The notes beneath the pieces are model-generated. The model was not told where the DNA came from. It ran no database searches and saw only the letters and a program-made list of their open reading frames with translations. The translations under genes were made by a program, and so were the position numbers. Below, piece after piece: positions 43,244-53,200 of a DNA stretch of 64,000 nt. Source of the stretch: Mucilaginibacter mali (GTDB lineage: Bacteria > Bacteroidota > Bacteroidia > Sphingobacteriales > Sphingobacteriaceae); assembly GCF_013283875.1 (NCBI RefSeq), contig NZ_CP054139.1, positions 930,001 through 994,000 of the forward strand, written 5' to 3'. Positions within the stretch are counted from its first letter, which is position 1. Every line of letters begins with the position of its first letter.

Positions 43244-43273
43244 AATGGTGACACAGTTGTGTCACCATTTTTG
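43244..43273 (+). terminator. hairpin terminator upstream of the tail-fibre-like gene
   Basis: AATGGTGACACA and TGTGTCACCATT form a perfect 12-bp stem with a GT centre, followed by TTTG. It lies 180 bases after arr. The rest of 43065-43422 (about 350 bases) shows no gene. Confidence 0.65.
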
Positions 43274-43422
43274 TTTCGGATTGTCCGGATATTTGTTGTG
43301 TAACGTTACGGTCCCCGTTTTTGTACCGAACCAACACCGTGTTGGCGGCCTTCAATTTTATTCTTTCACCATTCTTTAGTTGAATGCAACACGAAGTTGC
43401 ATCAACGCTTAATCATATTAAC

Positions 43423-44916
43423 ATGAAAAAAGTCTCACTGGCAGTCATCATCCTGCTTTCGGCAATTTCTTTTGCTTCCAACGCGCAAACATGGTCCGGC
43501 TCTACCCCCGGAGATATTTATTATAACTCCGGCAATGTCGGCATCGGCACGACAAGCCCGTCCACCAAGCTTAGTATATACGATAACAGCAACACCCTTA
43601 AGATGCCCCGCCTGATAAAGGACGGCTACTATGACGAGCTGGGCCTCTATAACTATTCCGCTACCGACTACTACCGCACCGACCTCAGCTTCCGGAGGGC
43701 GCGCGGAACGGCGGCCTCGCCGGCTGCAAGCCAAAGCGGCGACTGGCTCGGCTCGTTCAGCTTTTGGGCGGCCAATTCCGGGGCATCGTTCTCCAATCCC
43801 AGCGCCAGCATCGTCGGTATCGTTGACGGCACGCCCGGATCATCCTACGTTCCGGGCAAGATCGTCTTTCAGACATCGGACGGCAGCGCGACCACCACAG
43901 ACCGCATGACGATCAAAAACAACGGACATGTGGCGATAGGCACCGGGGATGGGAGCGACCTGCTGACCGTTGCCGGAAATACCCGGGTTGTCGCTTACGC
44001 GGGCAACGGGTTCCTTGGCTACGACGCGGCTACCGGCGGGAACCACGTATTCAGCCTCACCCGGCAATCTAATGACCTTGCCCTTTCTGCGCTGGGCGGC
44101 ATCGGGTTCAGTACGCTCAAAACTTCGCCATCTGCCAGCTACAGCATGTTTATCAACACGTCGGGCGATGTCGGCATCGGCACGACAAGCCCGTCCACCA
44201 AACTTAGTATATACGATAACAGCAACACCCTTAAGATGCCCCGCCTGATAAAGGACGGCTACTATGACGAGCTGGGCCTCTATAACTATTCCGCTACCGA
44301 CTACTACCGCACCGACCTCAGCTTCCGGAGGGCGCGCGGAACGGCCGCCTCGCCGGCTGCAAGTCAAAGCGGCGACTGGCTCGGCTCGTTCAGCTTTTGG
44401 GCGGCCAATTCCGGGGCATCGTTCTCCAATCCCAGCGCCAGCATCGTCGGTATCGTTGACGGCACGCCCGGATCATCCTACGTTCCGGGCAAGATCGTCT
44501 TTCAGACATCGGACGGCAGCGCGACCACCACAGACCGCATGACGATCAAAAACAATGGAAAGGTCGGCATCGGCACGAACACACCCGACCAACTACTGTC
44601 GGTCAACGGCACCATCCACTCCAAAGAAGTACTGGTCGACCTGACCGGCTGGAGCGACTACGTGTTAAAACCCGCCTATAAATTACCGGCGCTGTCGGCG
44701 GTGAAAACCTATATCGATCAGAATCACCATCTGCCCGAGATCCCAGCCGAAGAGGAGATAGTAAAAAACGGCCTGAACGTGGGCGAGATGAACAAGTTAC
44801 TCATGAAGAAGGTGGAGGAGCTGACGCTGTACCTGATTGAGCAAAATACGGCCATTGAGACTCAGCAACGACAACTAAATCAGCTTAAACAACAATTAAA
44901 AAATAAGCAACAATGA
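43423..44916 (+). CDS. secreted tail-fibre-like protein with internal duplication
   Basis: A 497-residue exported protein (signal about 1-20, ending SNAQ). It consists of beta-rich tail-fibre-like segments with the motif VGIGT(T/N)(S/T)P, found three times. Residues ~37-168 and ~248-379 are identical at protein level; the DNA copies (43531-43926 and 44164-44559, period 633 bases) differ at only a few silent sites. The C-terminus (~385-497) is a Bacteroidota fibre-end domain: VDLTGWSDYVLKPAYKLPAL, HHLPEIPAEEEIVKNGLNVGEMNKLL, then a coiled coil. Start at 43423 gives the signal peptide. First of a possible five-gene operon leading to the RHS toxin. Confidence 0.82.
   Translation: MKKVSLAVIILLSAISFASNAQTWSGSTPGDIYYNSGNVGIGTTSPSTKLSIYDNSNTLKMPRLIKDGYYDELGLYNYSATDYYRTDLSFRRARGTAASPAASQSGDWLGSFSFWAANSGASFSNPSASIVGIVDGTPGSSYVPGKIVFQTSDGSATTTDRMTIKNNGHVAIGTGDGSDLLTVAGNTRVVAYAGNGFLGYDAATGGNHVFSLTRQSNDLALSALGGIGFSTLKTSPSASYSMFINTSGDVGIGTTSPSTKLSIYDNSNTLKMPRLIKDGYYDELGLYNYSATDYYRTDLSFRRARGTAASPAASQSGDWLGSFSFWAANSGASFSNPSASIVGIVDGTPGSSYVPGKIVFQTSDGSATTTDRMTIKNNGKVGIGTNTPDQLLSVNGTIHSKEVLVDLTGWSDYVLKPAYKLPALSAVKTYIDQNHHLPEIPAEEEIVKNGLNVGEMNKLLMKKVEELTLYLIEQNTAIETQQRQLNQLKQQLKNKQQ
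43531..44559 (+). repeat. near-identical 396-base direct repeat within the fibre gene
   Basis: Copies at 43531-43926 and 44164-44559 are offset by exactly 633 bases (211 codons), so the frame is kept. The few differences seen (for example AAG/AAA, GCG/GCC, GCC/GTC third-position changes) are silent. The repeat is more GC-rich than nearby genes. Confidence 0.92.
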
Positions 44917-44992
44917 TCACAGCGCAATGTGCTATATGTATACTCCCCCCCATTCGTCCAATTTATATTTATAATCTTCAAATTTCCATCAC

Positions 44993-46306
44993 ATGAAAAA
45001 AAGAACCCCAATGCAAGTTGCGGCCGCTATAGCCGTATTAGTTATCATTAGTACATTTAATGCGTTTGGTCAGTCTCTGCCATTAACCGGTGGCACATTA
45101 TCGGGCACTGCAATAGGGCCAAATTTTATACAAAAGGGCAGCATGGCCGACCTCGCCGCTACCGGCACGCTCACTACCAACGGAAACAATTTCGGTGGCG
45201 GAGCTCTTTACAGGAGTTCGCAATCATATACTTCGTTGACAACATCACAGTATATGACGGTAGATATCGGAAGCACCTCTTTAACGGTTAATGTCATTTC
45301 TTTTGGCACAAACTGGAGTTCTGATGCCAGATATATTCCTGCAGGTTACACTATTGACTACAGTAATGATAATTCATCATGGACAAATTTTGCCACTGTA
45401 ACTGGCAACACCAATCTTAATCCATCCTATACGCTTTCCATTGCAGCCCGATACTGGCGATTAACAATTACCGCGTTACAAAGCGGTCAGTCAATATGCT
45501 CTATTTCCGGATTTCAACTTATCTCCACCGTTGCTGGATCAACAGGTCTCGACTACTGGGTTAGTCCAATAAACAGTGCTGGCATATTTACCAATTCCCT
45601 TGTGGGTATTGGTGTCTTGAATCCATCGGCCAAGCTACATGTAGATGGATCGGGCCTCTTTTCGGGGAATGTGACGGCTGCAAGCCTGGTCTCCGGGAGT
45701 TCTGCCAACGGAAGTAATATCTTTCAGCAAGTTGCCGTAAGTAACTATAATGGCATTTCAGGTGTAAGCTACCCCGGGCAATTCAGGTGGTATACATCAC
45801 CCAATAATTCATTATATAAAGATGCCGCCTTATATCAATTGCGATCATATGATTTAGGTAGCACCACCGAAGATACGTTGATCTCTTTCAAAGGCAATGG
45901 CCATGTGGGCATTGGTACCACAAATCCCGACGAACTCTTGTCGGTAAAAGGTATCATCCATAGTCAGGAAGTAAAAGTTGATTTGACCGGATGGAGCGAC
46001 TATGTGTTAAAACCAGCCTATAAATTACCGGCGCTTTCGGCGGTGAAAACCTATATTGATCAGAACCACCATCTGCCCGAGATCCCAACAGAAGAGGAAA
46101 TAGTAAAAAACGGGCTGAACGTGGGCGAGATGAACAAGTTACTCATGAAGAAGGTGGAGGAGCTGACGCTGTACCTGATCGAAAAGGACAGGCAGGTGGA
46201 CGAGCAGAAAGCGGTCAACCAGCAGCAAAGCGCAAGTATTCAAGCTATGCGATCTCAACTCAACCAAATCAAAAGGCAAATTGCTGTAAAGGCAGCCAAA
46301 CATTAA
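44993..46306 (+). CDS. secreted fibre-like protein with discoidin-like domain
   Basis: A 437-residue exported protein (signal about 1-27). Residues ~75-180 look like an F5/8 type C (discoidin) domain, with YMTVDIG, GYTIDYSNDNSSWTNFATV and YWRLTITALQSGQSICSISGFQL. A fibre-like region with VGIGVLNPSAKLHV and VGIGTTNPDELLSV follows. The C-terminal ~110 residues are almost identical to those of the preceding gene, at DNA level too, ending in a long coiled coil (VDEQKAVNQQQSASIQAMRSQ). Likely an adhesive surface protein; 12 bases separate it from the next gene. Confidence 0.82.
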   Translation: MKKRTPMQVAAAIAVLVIISTFNAFGQSLPLTGGTLSGTAIGPNFIQKGSMADLAATGTLTTNGNNFGGGALYRSSQSYTSLTTSQYMTVDIGSTSLTVNVISFGTNWSSDARYIPAGYTIDYSNDNSSWTNFATVTGNTNLNPSYTLSIAARYWRLTITALQSGQSICSISGFQLISTVAGSTGLDYWVSPINSAGIFTNSLVGIGVLNPSAKLHVDGSGLFSGNVTAASLVSGSSANGSNIFQQVAVSNYNGISGVSYPGQFRWYTSPNNSLYKDAALYQLRSYDLGSTTEDTLISFKGNGHVGIGTTNPDELLSVKGIIHSQEVKVDLTGWSDYVLKPAYKLPALSAVKTYIDQNHHLPEIPTEEEIVKNGLNVGEMNKLLMKKVEELTLYLIEKDRQVDEQKAVNQQQSASIQAMRSQLNQIKRQIAVKAAKH

Positions 46307-46318
46307 ACACTCAAACTT

Positions 46319-49300
46319 ATGAACAAACGAATTTTCATCATGCTCACGGGCATGATACTGCTATCCTATTGCCGTATTTTTGGGCAAGGCGTGGCATCGG
46401 TGAATAACTTTACGGGGGCGGCGAGTGTCACCATCCCGCTTTATAACGTCACCAACGGATCTCTCAGCGTACCTGTAAGTGTCAGCTACAATTCAAATGG
46501 CGTAAAGGTGAAGGAGGTAGAGGGCAACGCTGGCATCAGTTGGAACGTGAACATTGGCGGCGCGGTGTACCGTACCGTGCGCGACCTGCCCGACGACGTG
46601 AAAAAGGATGAGTCCAGCCATGACCGGAAAGGTTGGCTGTACAACACCAATTCCACCGGGATCGGCAATTTTGCATTTCACAACACCGGGCCCGACTGCA
46701 CCAACGAAGCCTGGGACATTTCCTATATCAACAGCAACTTCAACGACCTGTCTGATACCGAACCCGACGAGTTCAACGTAATTGCACCGGGCTTGTCATG
46801 CCGCCTGTACCTGGATTCGGCGCATCATTTCAGGGCCTCTCCCTACCGGGACTATAAGGTAAGCACAGATACGGATGGGGTGGGCAAAATCAGCAGCTTT
46901 ACTATCACCAACGATCAGGGTACTACCTATATATTTGATGTTATAGAATCTGAGAGAAAGAATACTATCACCAGCGGAACAGTCAGCTTCTTTAAGCGTG
47001 ATTACAGCTTGTACAGGTATGGCATTACCTATTATACCGCCTGGAAGCTAAGCAGCATTACGGATATGCGCGGCAATTCGGTCATTTTTGATTATACCAT
47101 TGCGCCCGATATCTACCGCAGTACACCTATCAGGCTGGCATTGGGGGGCAGTTCAACCGCTACTTATCAGTTTGAAACCGTTGAGTATATGTATACCAAG
47201 TACTTAACTACCATATCGGTAAGCTCGCGCGGCGGCACAGCCAAACCGGTATTGGGTTTCAGCTATTATCCTTACGCGAGGATCGGTACGGTAGTCAGCG
47301 GGATAATGGGTTACGGCAAGTCGGTAAATTTCACCTACACTAATCCCTACAGTCGCGATGGCAGCGAGTACGGGCGCGAGTTTTTAACGGGAATAGATGT
47401 TGGTGACCATCAGTACAGCTTTACTTATAAGGGCCTGCAAATGCGGGGACAGTACCACCCGGTCATCTCCCTGCCCGATTCTACTTCCAAAAAACTCGAT
47501 TATTGGGGCTATTACACGGGCAGCAGCAATACCTCGCTGATATCATCGGTATATGTAAACCCTTCGGATACCACGCTGGAGCGTTACCGTAACATTTATC
47601 CTGGTGTCCATAACTTCGATTACCCCTACTTCATAAATGGGGTAAGCCGCTTCATGGTGCCCGACTCGGCCAAGATAGGCCTGATGGACACCGTAAAGTA
47701 TTCGAAAGGCGGCTTTACCGTCCTCAAATATGAGCCTAACCAGTTTTACGATGCTACGGCGGACAGCTATACCTACGGCAGCGGCTTCCGGGTAAGGCAG
47801 ATAAGAGACTACAATGGCACGGATACCACAAAAGCAAGCGTCCGCGATTATAGTTATAGCGATGCTTCGGGCAATGGCAGCGGCCGGGCCTTATCTATGC
47901 CGCAGTTTCAGTTCACTACACCTTACAGCGGTGGGGGTACAACGCAGGCCCAATGGGAAAACTCCACCATCCGCTCGGAAGACGACCTGTCGCCCGAGGA
48001 CAAGAGCATTGTATACGGTATGGTCACAGTTAGTCAGCCGGGGGCGGGCAAAACGAGATACGAATACACCACGCCCGCAACTTTTTGGGATACAAGCTAC
48101 GGTACCGACTGGCGCCCTACTAAGGTTTACCTGGCGCGCCCAAGTTGCACCACGCTCAGTTTCGCCACTAACGATAAGAACACCTATCCTTTTCCCAACA
48201 ATACCAATTACGATTTTGAGCGCGGCCTGCTGACCAGGCAAACCGCCTTTAACAGCGCCGGCGATACGGTAAGCAAAACCACCTATACGTATACACGCAG
48301 CGCAACACCATTCCGTATCACTGCTTTCAAGTTTTCATCTAACGGAACAGACACCGCCTACGCGAAGTACAACATCCTGACCGATGTGGACAACCTGACC
48401 ACCAAAGTGGTAACCAAAGTGTATGACCTGAACAGCACTACACTTTATAAGCAGAGCACGGTAGACTACTACTATAACAGCGCCTATCACAAGCTGATGA
48501 CCAAACAACAATCGACAAGCAGCGATGGCAGCGTGAACATTACCAACATCAAGTATGTGAAGGATTACGCGGCCACCAATTCGGGTACCGACAGCGTGAA
48601 CCTGGCGCTGTATCATATGCAACAGATGAACTGCAATATCCCGGTAGAAACTTACCAGCAGGTGCAGCGCGACAGCCTGCGCACCGTGGGAGCAAGTTTG
48701 GTAAAGTTCAAAACCTTTGCTTTTTCAGGATACGATGACCTGTACCTGCCCGCGCACAAGCTTAGTTACATTTCGGGCACAGGTGTTACTAATTTTACAC
48801 CTTCAGCCATTAGTTCTAATGTGTTTGGCAGTGATTCAAGGTATTTCGTTACCGAAAACGATGTGATGTACGACTATCGTGGCTACCTGCAAACCAGTAA
48901 CGACAACAACCGGCATACCAATACCGTATTAACCGACGTGATGGCGCAGCAGCCCGCGGCGGCATTTGCCAACGCAACAGCGGCCGAGGTGGGCTTTATG
49001 AATTATGACGCCGATATTCCGTCAACTGCGTTCGATGTCGATCCTGCCGAAATCTCTGCAGATGGCCGCACCGGAAAAGGACTGGCGCTGGCGTATACCG
49101 ATTTGCCCAGCCGCGTATTCACCAAATCGCCAAGAGCAAATAATTATATTTTTTCTATCTGGATAAAAGCATCCTCAGGCGGTACAATGACCATTACCCT
49201 TACCAGCGGGGCTACATCTCATAATTATACCTTTGCTTATACAGGCGGCAGCAAGTACAATTATTATCAAAAGGCATTACCACTTACCGGTATGTCGTCA

Positions 49301-50188
49301 ACCTTTACCCTTAGCTACCAGCCGGGCAACAGCATCTTAACCGACGACGTGGCAGTATATCCTGACTGCGCCCAGGCCGCCATTACGGGTTACGACACCG
49401 TATCGCGCCAGAAAATAGCGGAAACCAATACCAATGGCAAAGCGGCCTACTACAGCTACGACAGTTTCTGGCGCCCGCTGGCGGTGTTCGACAACGACCA
49501 TAATATGGTAAAACGCATGTCGTATGTTAACCGCAACGGCGCCGATCCCGCAGACCTTGGTACAGCTACCGTCGGCACATCATCGAGCGATAAGACGGTG
49601 AACTTTTATGTGGGCATCCCCGACGCAGACAACCACACCGGCTTGCGCTACAGGTGGAATTTTGGGGATGATACTACGCATGTTACAACGATGAGCGGTA
49701 TAATATCCCACGTTTATCCGGCCTACTCCACCTATAACTACACCCTAACCATTTCCTCCCCTTATTATCCGGATGAAACTATAACCGGCAGTGTAACCAC
49801 ATCGGCAATTCCCGATCCCGGCTCGTACCCGCTGGTAACAGCCACAGGTTTGGGCGATGGTACGGGGACAATAACCGCGGTGCAGTTTTACCAGGGCAGT
49901 ACACTGGCATACAGCTTTTCGCAGGCACAAATGGAGTCGGGCACTGTATATGTAGCGCCGGGCAACTATACTGTTATTATCAGCGTGGACGGGCAACAGT
50001 ACAACGAGAGCCTGGGCACCGGCTATAAACGCGCCGTAGTGTATTACAACGGCGTTGAGCATGATTGCACCCCCTTTGCCGGCCACTCCTTTCACCAGAA
50101 TTACAGTTTTTCGGTCGACCTTACCTCCAGCGGGATCACCAGTCTCATCTTCGCGCTTGATACCACCAATTGTACCCCCGAATCTTAA
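46319..50188 (+). CDS. TcB/SpvB-like shell protein with PKD domain
   Basis: A 1289-residue exported protein (signal ~1-22). The start FTGAASVTIPLYNVTNGSLSVPVSVSYNSNGVKV...GISWNVNIGG is the opening of the SpvB/TcB-type beta-propeller/RHS shell proteins. Long stretches of YD-like beta repeats follow (YTAWKLSSITDMRGNSVIFDY; YYSYDSFWRPLAVFDNDHNMVKRMSY). Near residues 895-1010 is a jelly-roll-like carbohydrate-binding region, and at ~1085-1160 a PKD domain (YRWNFGDDTTHVTT...ISHVYPAYSTYNYTLTIS). The next gene, an RHS protein, begins 13 bases later. In Tc toxins TcB and TcC together form a hollow shell around the toxin; these two genes look like the analogous pair. Confidence 0.8.
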   Translation: MNKRIFIMLTGMILLSYCRIFGQGVASVNNFTGAASVTIPLYNVTNGSLSVPVSVSYNSNGVKVKEVEGNAGISWNVNIGGAVYRTVRDLPDDVKKDESSHDRKGWLYNTNSTGIGNFAFHNTGPDCTNEAWDISYINSNFNDLSDTEPDEFNVIAPGLSCRLYLDSAHHFRASPYRDYKVSTDTDGVGKISSFTITNDQGTTYIFDVIESERKNTITSGTVSFFKRDYSLYRYGITYYTAWKLSSITDMRGNSVIFDYTIAPDIYRSTPIRLALGGSSTATYQFETVEYMYTKYLTTISVSSRGGTAKPVLGFSYYPYARIGTVVSGIMGYGKSVNFTYTNPYSRDGSEYGREFLTGIDVGDHQYSFTYKGLQMRGQYHPVISLPDSTSKKLDYWGYYTGSSNTSLISSVYVNPSDTTLERYRNIYPGVHNFDYPYFINGVSRFMVPDSAKIGLMDTVKYSKGGFTVLKYEPNQFYDATADSYTYGSGFRVRQIRDYNGTDTTKASVRDYSYSDASGNGSGRALSMPQFQFTTPYSGGGTTQAQWENSTIRSEDDLSPEDKSIVYGMVTVSQPGAGKTRYEYTTPATFWDTSYGTDWRPTKVYLARPSCTTLSFATNDKNTYPFPNNTNYDFERGLLTRQTAFNSAGDTVSKTTYTYTRSATPFRITAFKFSSNGTDTAYAKYNILTDVDNLTTKVVTKVYDLNSTTLYKQSTVDYYYNSAYHKLMTKQQSTSSDGSVNITNIKYVKDYAATNSGTDSVNLALYHMQQMNCNIPVETYQQVQRDSLRTVGASLVKFKTFAFSGYDDLYLPAHKLSYISGTGVTNFTPSAISSNVFGSDSRYFVTENDVMYDYRGYLQTSNDNNRHTNTVLTDVMAQQPAAAFANATAAEVGFMNYDADIPSTAFDVDPAEISADGRTGKGLALAYTDLPSRVFTKSPRANNYIFSIWIKASSGGTMTITLTSGATSHNYTFAYTGGSKYNYYQKALPLTGMSSTFTLSYQPGNSILTDDVAVYPDCAQAAITGYDTVSRQKIAETNTNGKAAYYSYDSFWRPLAVFDNDHNMVKRMSYVNRNGADPADLGTATVGTSSSDKTVNFYVGIPDADNHTGLRYRWNFGDDTTHVTTMSGIISHVYPAYSTYNYTLTISSPYYPDETITGSVTTSAIPDPGSYPLVTATGLGDGTGTITAVQFYQGSTLAYSFSQAQMESGTVYVAPGNYTVIISVDGQQYNESLGTGYKRAVVYYNGVEHDCTPFAGHSFHQNYSFSVDLTSSGITSLIFALDTTNCTPES

Positions 50189-50201
50189 GATCAAAAAACA
50201 C

Positions 50202-53200
50202 ATGAGAACGAAAATATTATTAGCCATTGGCTCGCTGCTTTGCGCGGCGGGCCTGGCAAAGGCGCAAACCCGCGACTATGTGCAAACGGATGTAGTGAAG
50301 GTGAGCGGCATAAAAACCGACAGCGCCCTGTTTGTACTTGGCGTAAACGGCAGGCAAACCAGTCGCGTTTACCTCGACGGGCTGGGCCGCACAGCCCAAA
50401 GCATTGCCATAAAAGGCAGCCCCAACCAAAAAGACCTGGTGCAGCCCGTAGTTTACGATAGCCTTGGGCGCAACAGCAAAGCCTATTTGCCCTATACCGG
50501 GGCGGACGGACTGGGAGGCTTCCACCCCACCGCGCTTACCGAGCAGCACAGCTTTTACAACGGCGGCATGAACAGCACCATAGCCCGCGATACCTCGCCT
50601 TATAGCCGGCAACTGTTCGAGAACAGTCCGCTGCAAAGGGTATACGAGGTGGGCTCCATCGGCACCGGCTTTCAGCCGGTGAGCGGGCAGCATTTTAAAA
50701 CGGCCGACTACCGCACCAATACCGCTGCCGACAGTGTGGTGGTTTGGCTGCCATCGGGCAGCAGCAGCGGCTATTACAGCGCGGGTAAGCTGATGGTAAC
50801 CTATGGTAAAGATGAGCAAAACAATCAGGCCTATACCTTCAGTAACGATTTGGGCCAGCTGGTGCTGAAGCGCCAGCAAGGCCCCTCGGGTACCTGGTTA
50901 AATACCTATTATATTTATAACGATGCCGGGCAGGTAACCTGCATCGTACCGCCCAAAGCTTCGGCCTTGATGAAGGCGGCAAACAGCTACAGCCTTTCGG
51001 TTACGGGAGTAGATAAACTGCTGTTTAAAATGACCTACGACTATCGCGGGCGCATGACGGTGAAGAAAGTACCCTCGGCAGGGGAAATGTATGTAGTGTA
51101 CGACCCTTTGAGCCGCCCCGTACTGATGCAGGATGCTAATCTGCGCGCCTCCAATAAGTGGAACTATATCAAGTACGATGTTAAAGGCCGGGCCATCAGC
51201 CAGGGTATTTATACCGATGCCACCCATACCAGCCTAAGCAGCATGCAAAGCTATGTGAGCGGTTTAACTTACACCTACTATTACGAAGACCGCAGTACCA
51301 GCAGCACCTATCAGTACTATACCAATAACAGCTTCCCCACCAGCGATACCGAGCCATTGGCGTATAGTTATTATGACGATTATCATATCACGCATACCAA
51401 TACGCCCGACTACGCTTATGCCCCCCAGGGCCTGAGCGGCGAGGCATCGGCAGATACGCTGGTGAACGGCATGCTGACCGCTGTAAGGAAACGCACCGTA
51501 GGATCGGGGATTTCAGCTACCTGGCTGATGAACGTGGTGTTTTACGATAGCTTTGGCCGTACCATCCAAAGCCAAAGCAATAACCAGCTGCATACGTCGG
51601 GCACGCCCGATAAATCGACCATCGTAATGGATTTTACAGGCAAGCCTATGCTCACCAAAACGGTAAAGATCAGCAGCGGCAGCGACAGCATCCGGGTTCA
51701 GACGGCTTATACGTATGATCATGCGGACCGGGTAACTGCCATCGATCAAAGCTATAACGGCGGCATCAACAAGCGCATAGCCGCGTATGCCTATAACGAG
51801 CTGGGCCAGCTGATCAAAAAGAACCTGGGCCGGCTGAACAGCGGGACCAGCTATCCTTACGATGTTACCCTGCGCAGTACGGTTATCGCTACTACCAATA
51901 CCATCGCGCAGAACAGCATTAAGCTGGACAGCGGCTTCCATGCCACGGCAGGCAGCAGTTTAAGCTATACCGCCAGGATAAAAACCGATTACCTGCAGGC
52001 ATTGGATTACCGCTATAACATCCGCGGGCAGCTGATCAGCATGAACAACGCCACCCTCGCAGCCGATACCGCTAACAATGCCGATGTGAACGACGTGTTT
52101 GGTATGGAGCTGCTATATGACAAAGCCGATGGCGGCCTGGGCAATACGGCTTATTATAACGGCAGGCTAAGCGCCATAAAGTGGATGACCAGGAGCGGGA
52201 CGGCTTATGGCACCCAAAGCGCCCAGAAAGCGTATAACTACAGCTACGACGAGCTGAACCGCCTGACAGACGCCGGTTATTACGAGAAAGCCGCCGGCGG
52301 CAGCTGGGTGAATAATAAAGCATATGATGAAGGCGGGCTTACCTATGATGCCAATGGCAATATCCTGAGCCTGAAACGCAACGGCGTTTTAAGCGGCCTT
52401 GTAAAACGCATTGACAGTTTGACCTACAGCTACGATGGCAACCAACTGACCAATGTTACCGATGGCACCGGCAGCCAGTATACCGATAACGGCTTTAAAA
52501 ACCTGACCGGCAGCGCCGATACGGCCACTTACAAATACGATGTAAACGGCAACCTGACCATCGACCCGCGCAAAGGCATTGTAAACCATTACAATATCCT
52601 GAACCGGGTAGATAGCATCAGGGTAACGGCCGGTACCAACCAGTGGATCAGCTATACTTATGATGCTACCGGCACGCTGCTGCGTAAGCGGCAGTTTAAC
52701 GGCAGCAGCACCGTGCCTGTTAAGGTTACCGATTACATTGATGGTTTTGTTTACGAAGGCGGCAGCCTGGTTTATTTTGCCACTAATGAAGGCCGCGTAC
52801 GCGACAGCGCCAATGTGCTAACCAACGAATATGTGATCACCGATACGCAAGGTAACTCCCGCGTAAGTTTTGAAGATAATGGCAGTGGCATTGCTAAAGT
52901 AAGGCAGGAGAATAGTTATTATCCATTTGGTTTGGTGATGGGAAATACTACCACGCCTGGTTCTCAACCCAACAAGCATTTGTACAATGCTGGCAGCGAG
53001 TGGCAGAACGATTATGGCGATTTGCCGGATTATTACCAAACATTTTATAGGAATTATGATGCAAGTATTGGAAGGTTTGTTGGGGTGGACCCGGAAGCTG
53101 AAAGTGCCGATGATTGGACGCCTTATCAATATGCTCTAAACAACCCGGGGATGTTGAATGACCCGATGGGAGATTTGACAGTAGCTGAATTTCACGAGGT

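Noticed and set aside
43840..44367. Long open frame on the minus strand inside the fibre gene
   Set aside because: It mirrors the GC-rich duplicated coding repeat, has no signature, and opposes a clear secreted protein gene.
50055..50201. Upstream extension of the RHS gene
   Set aside because: It would overlap the preceding gene by over 130 bases; the Met at 50202 begins a clean signal peptide.
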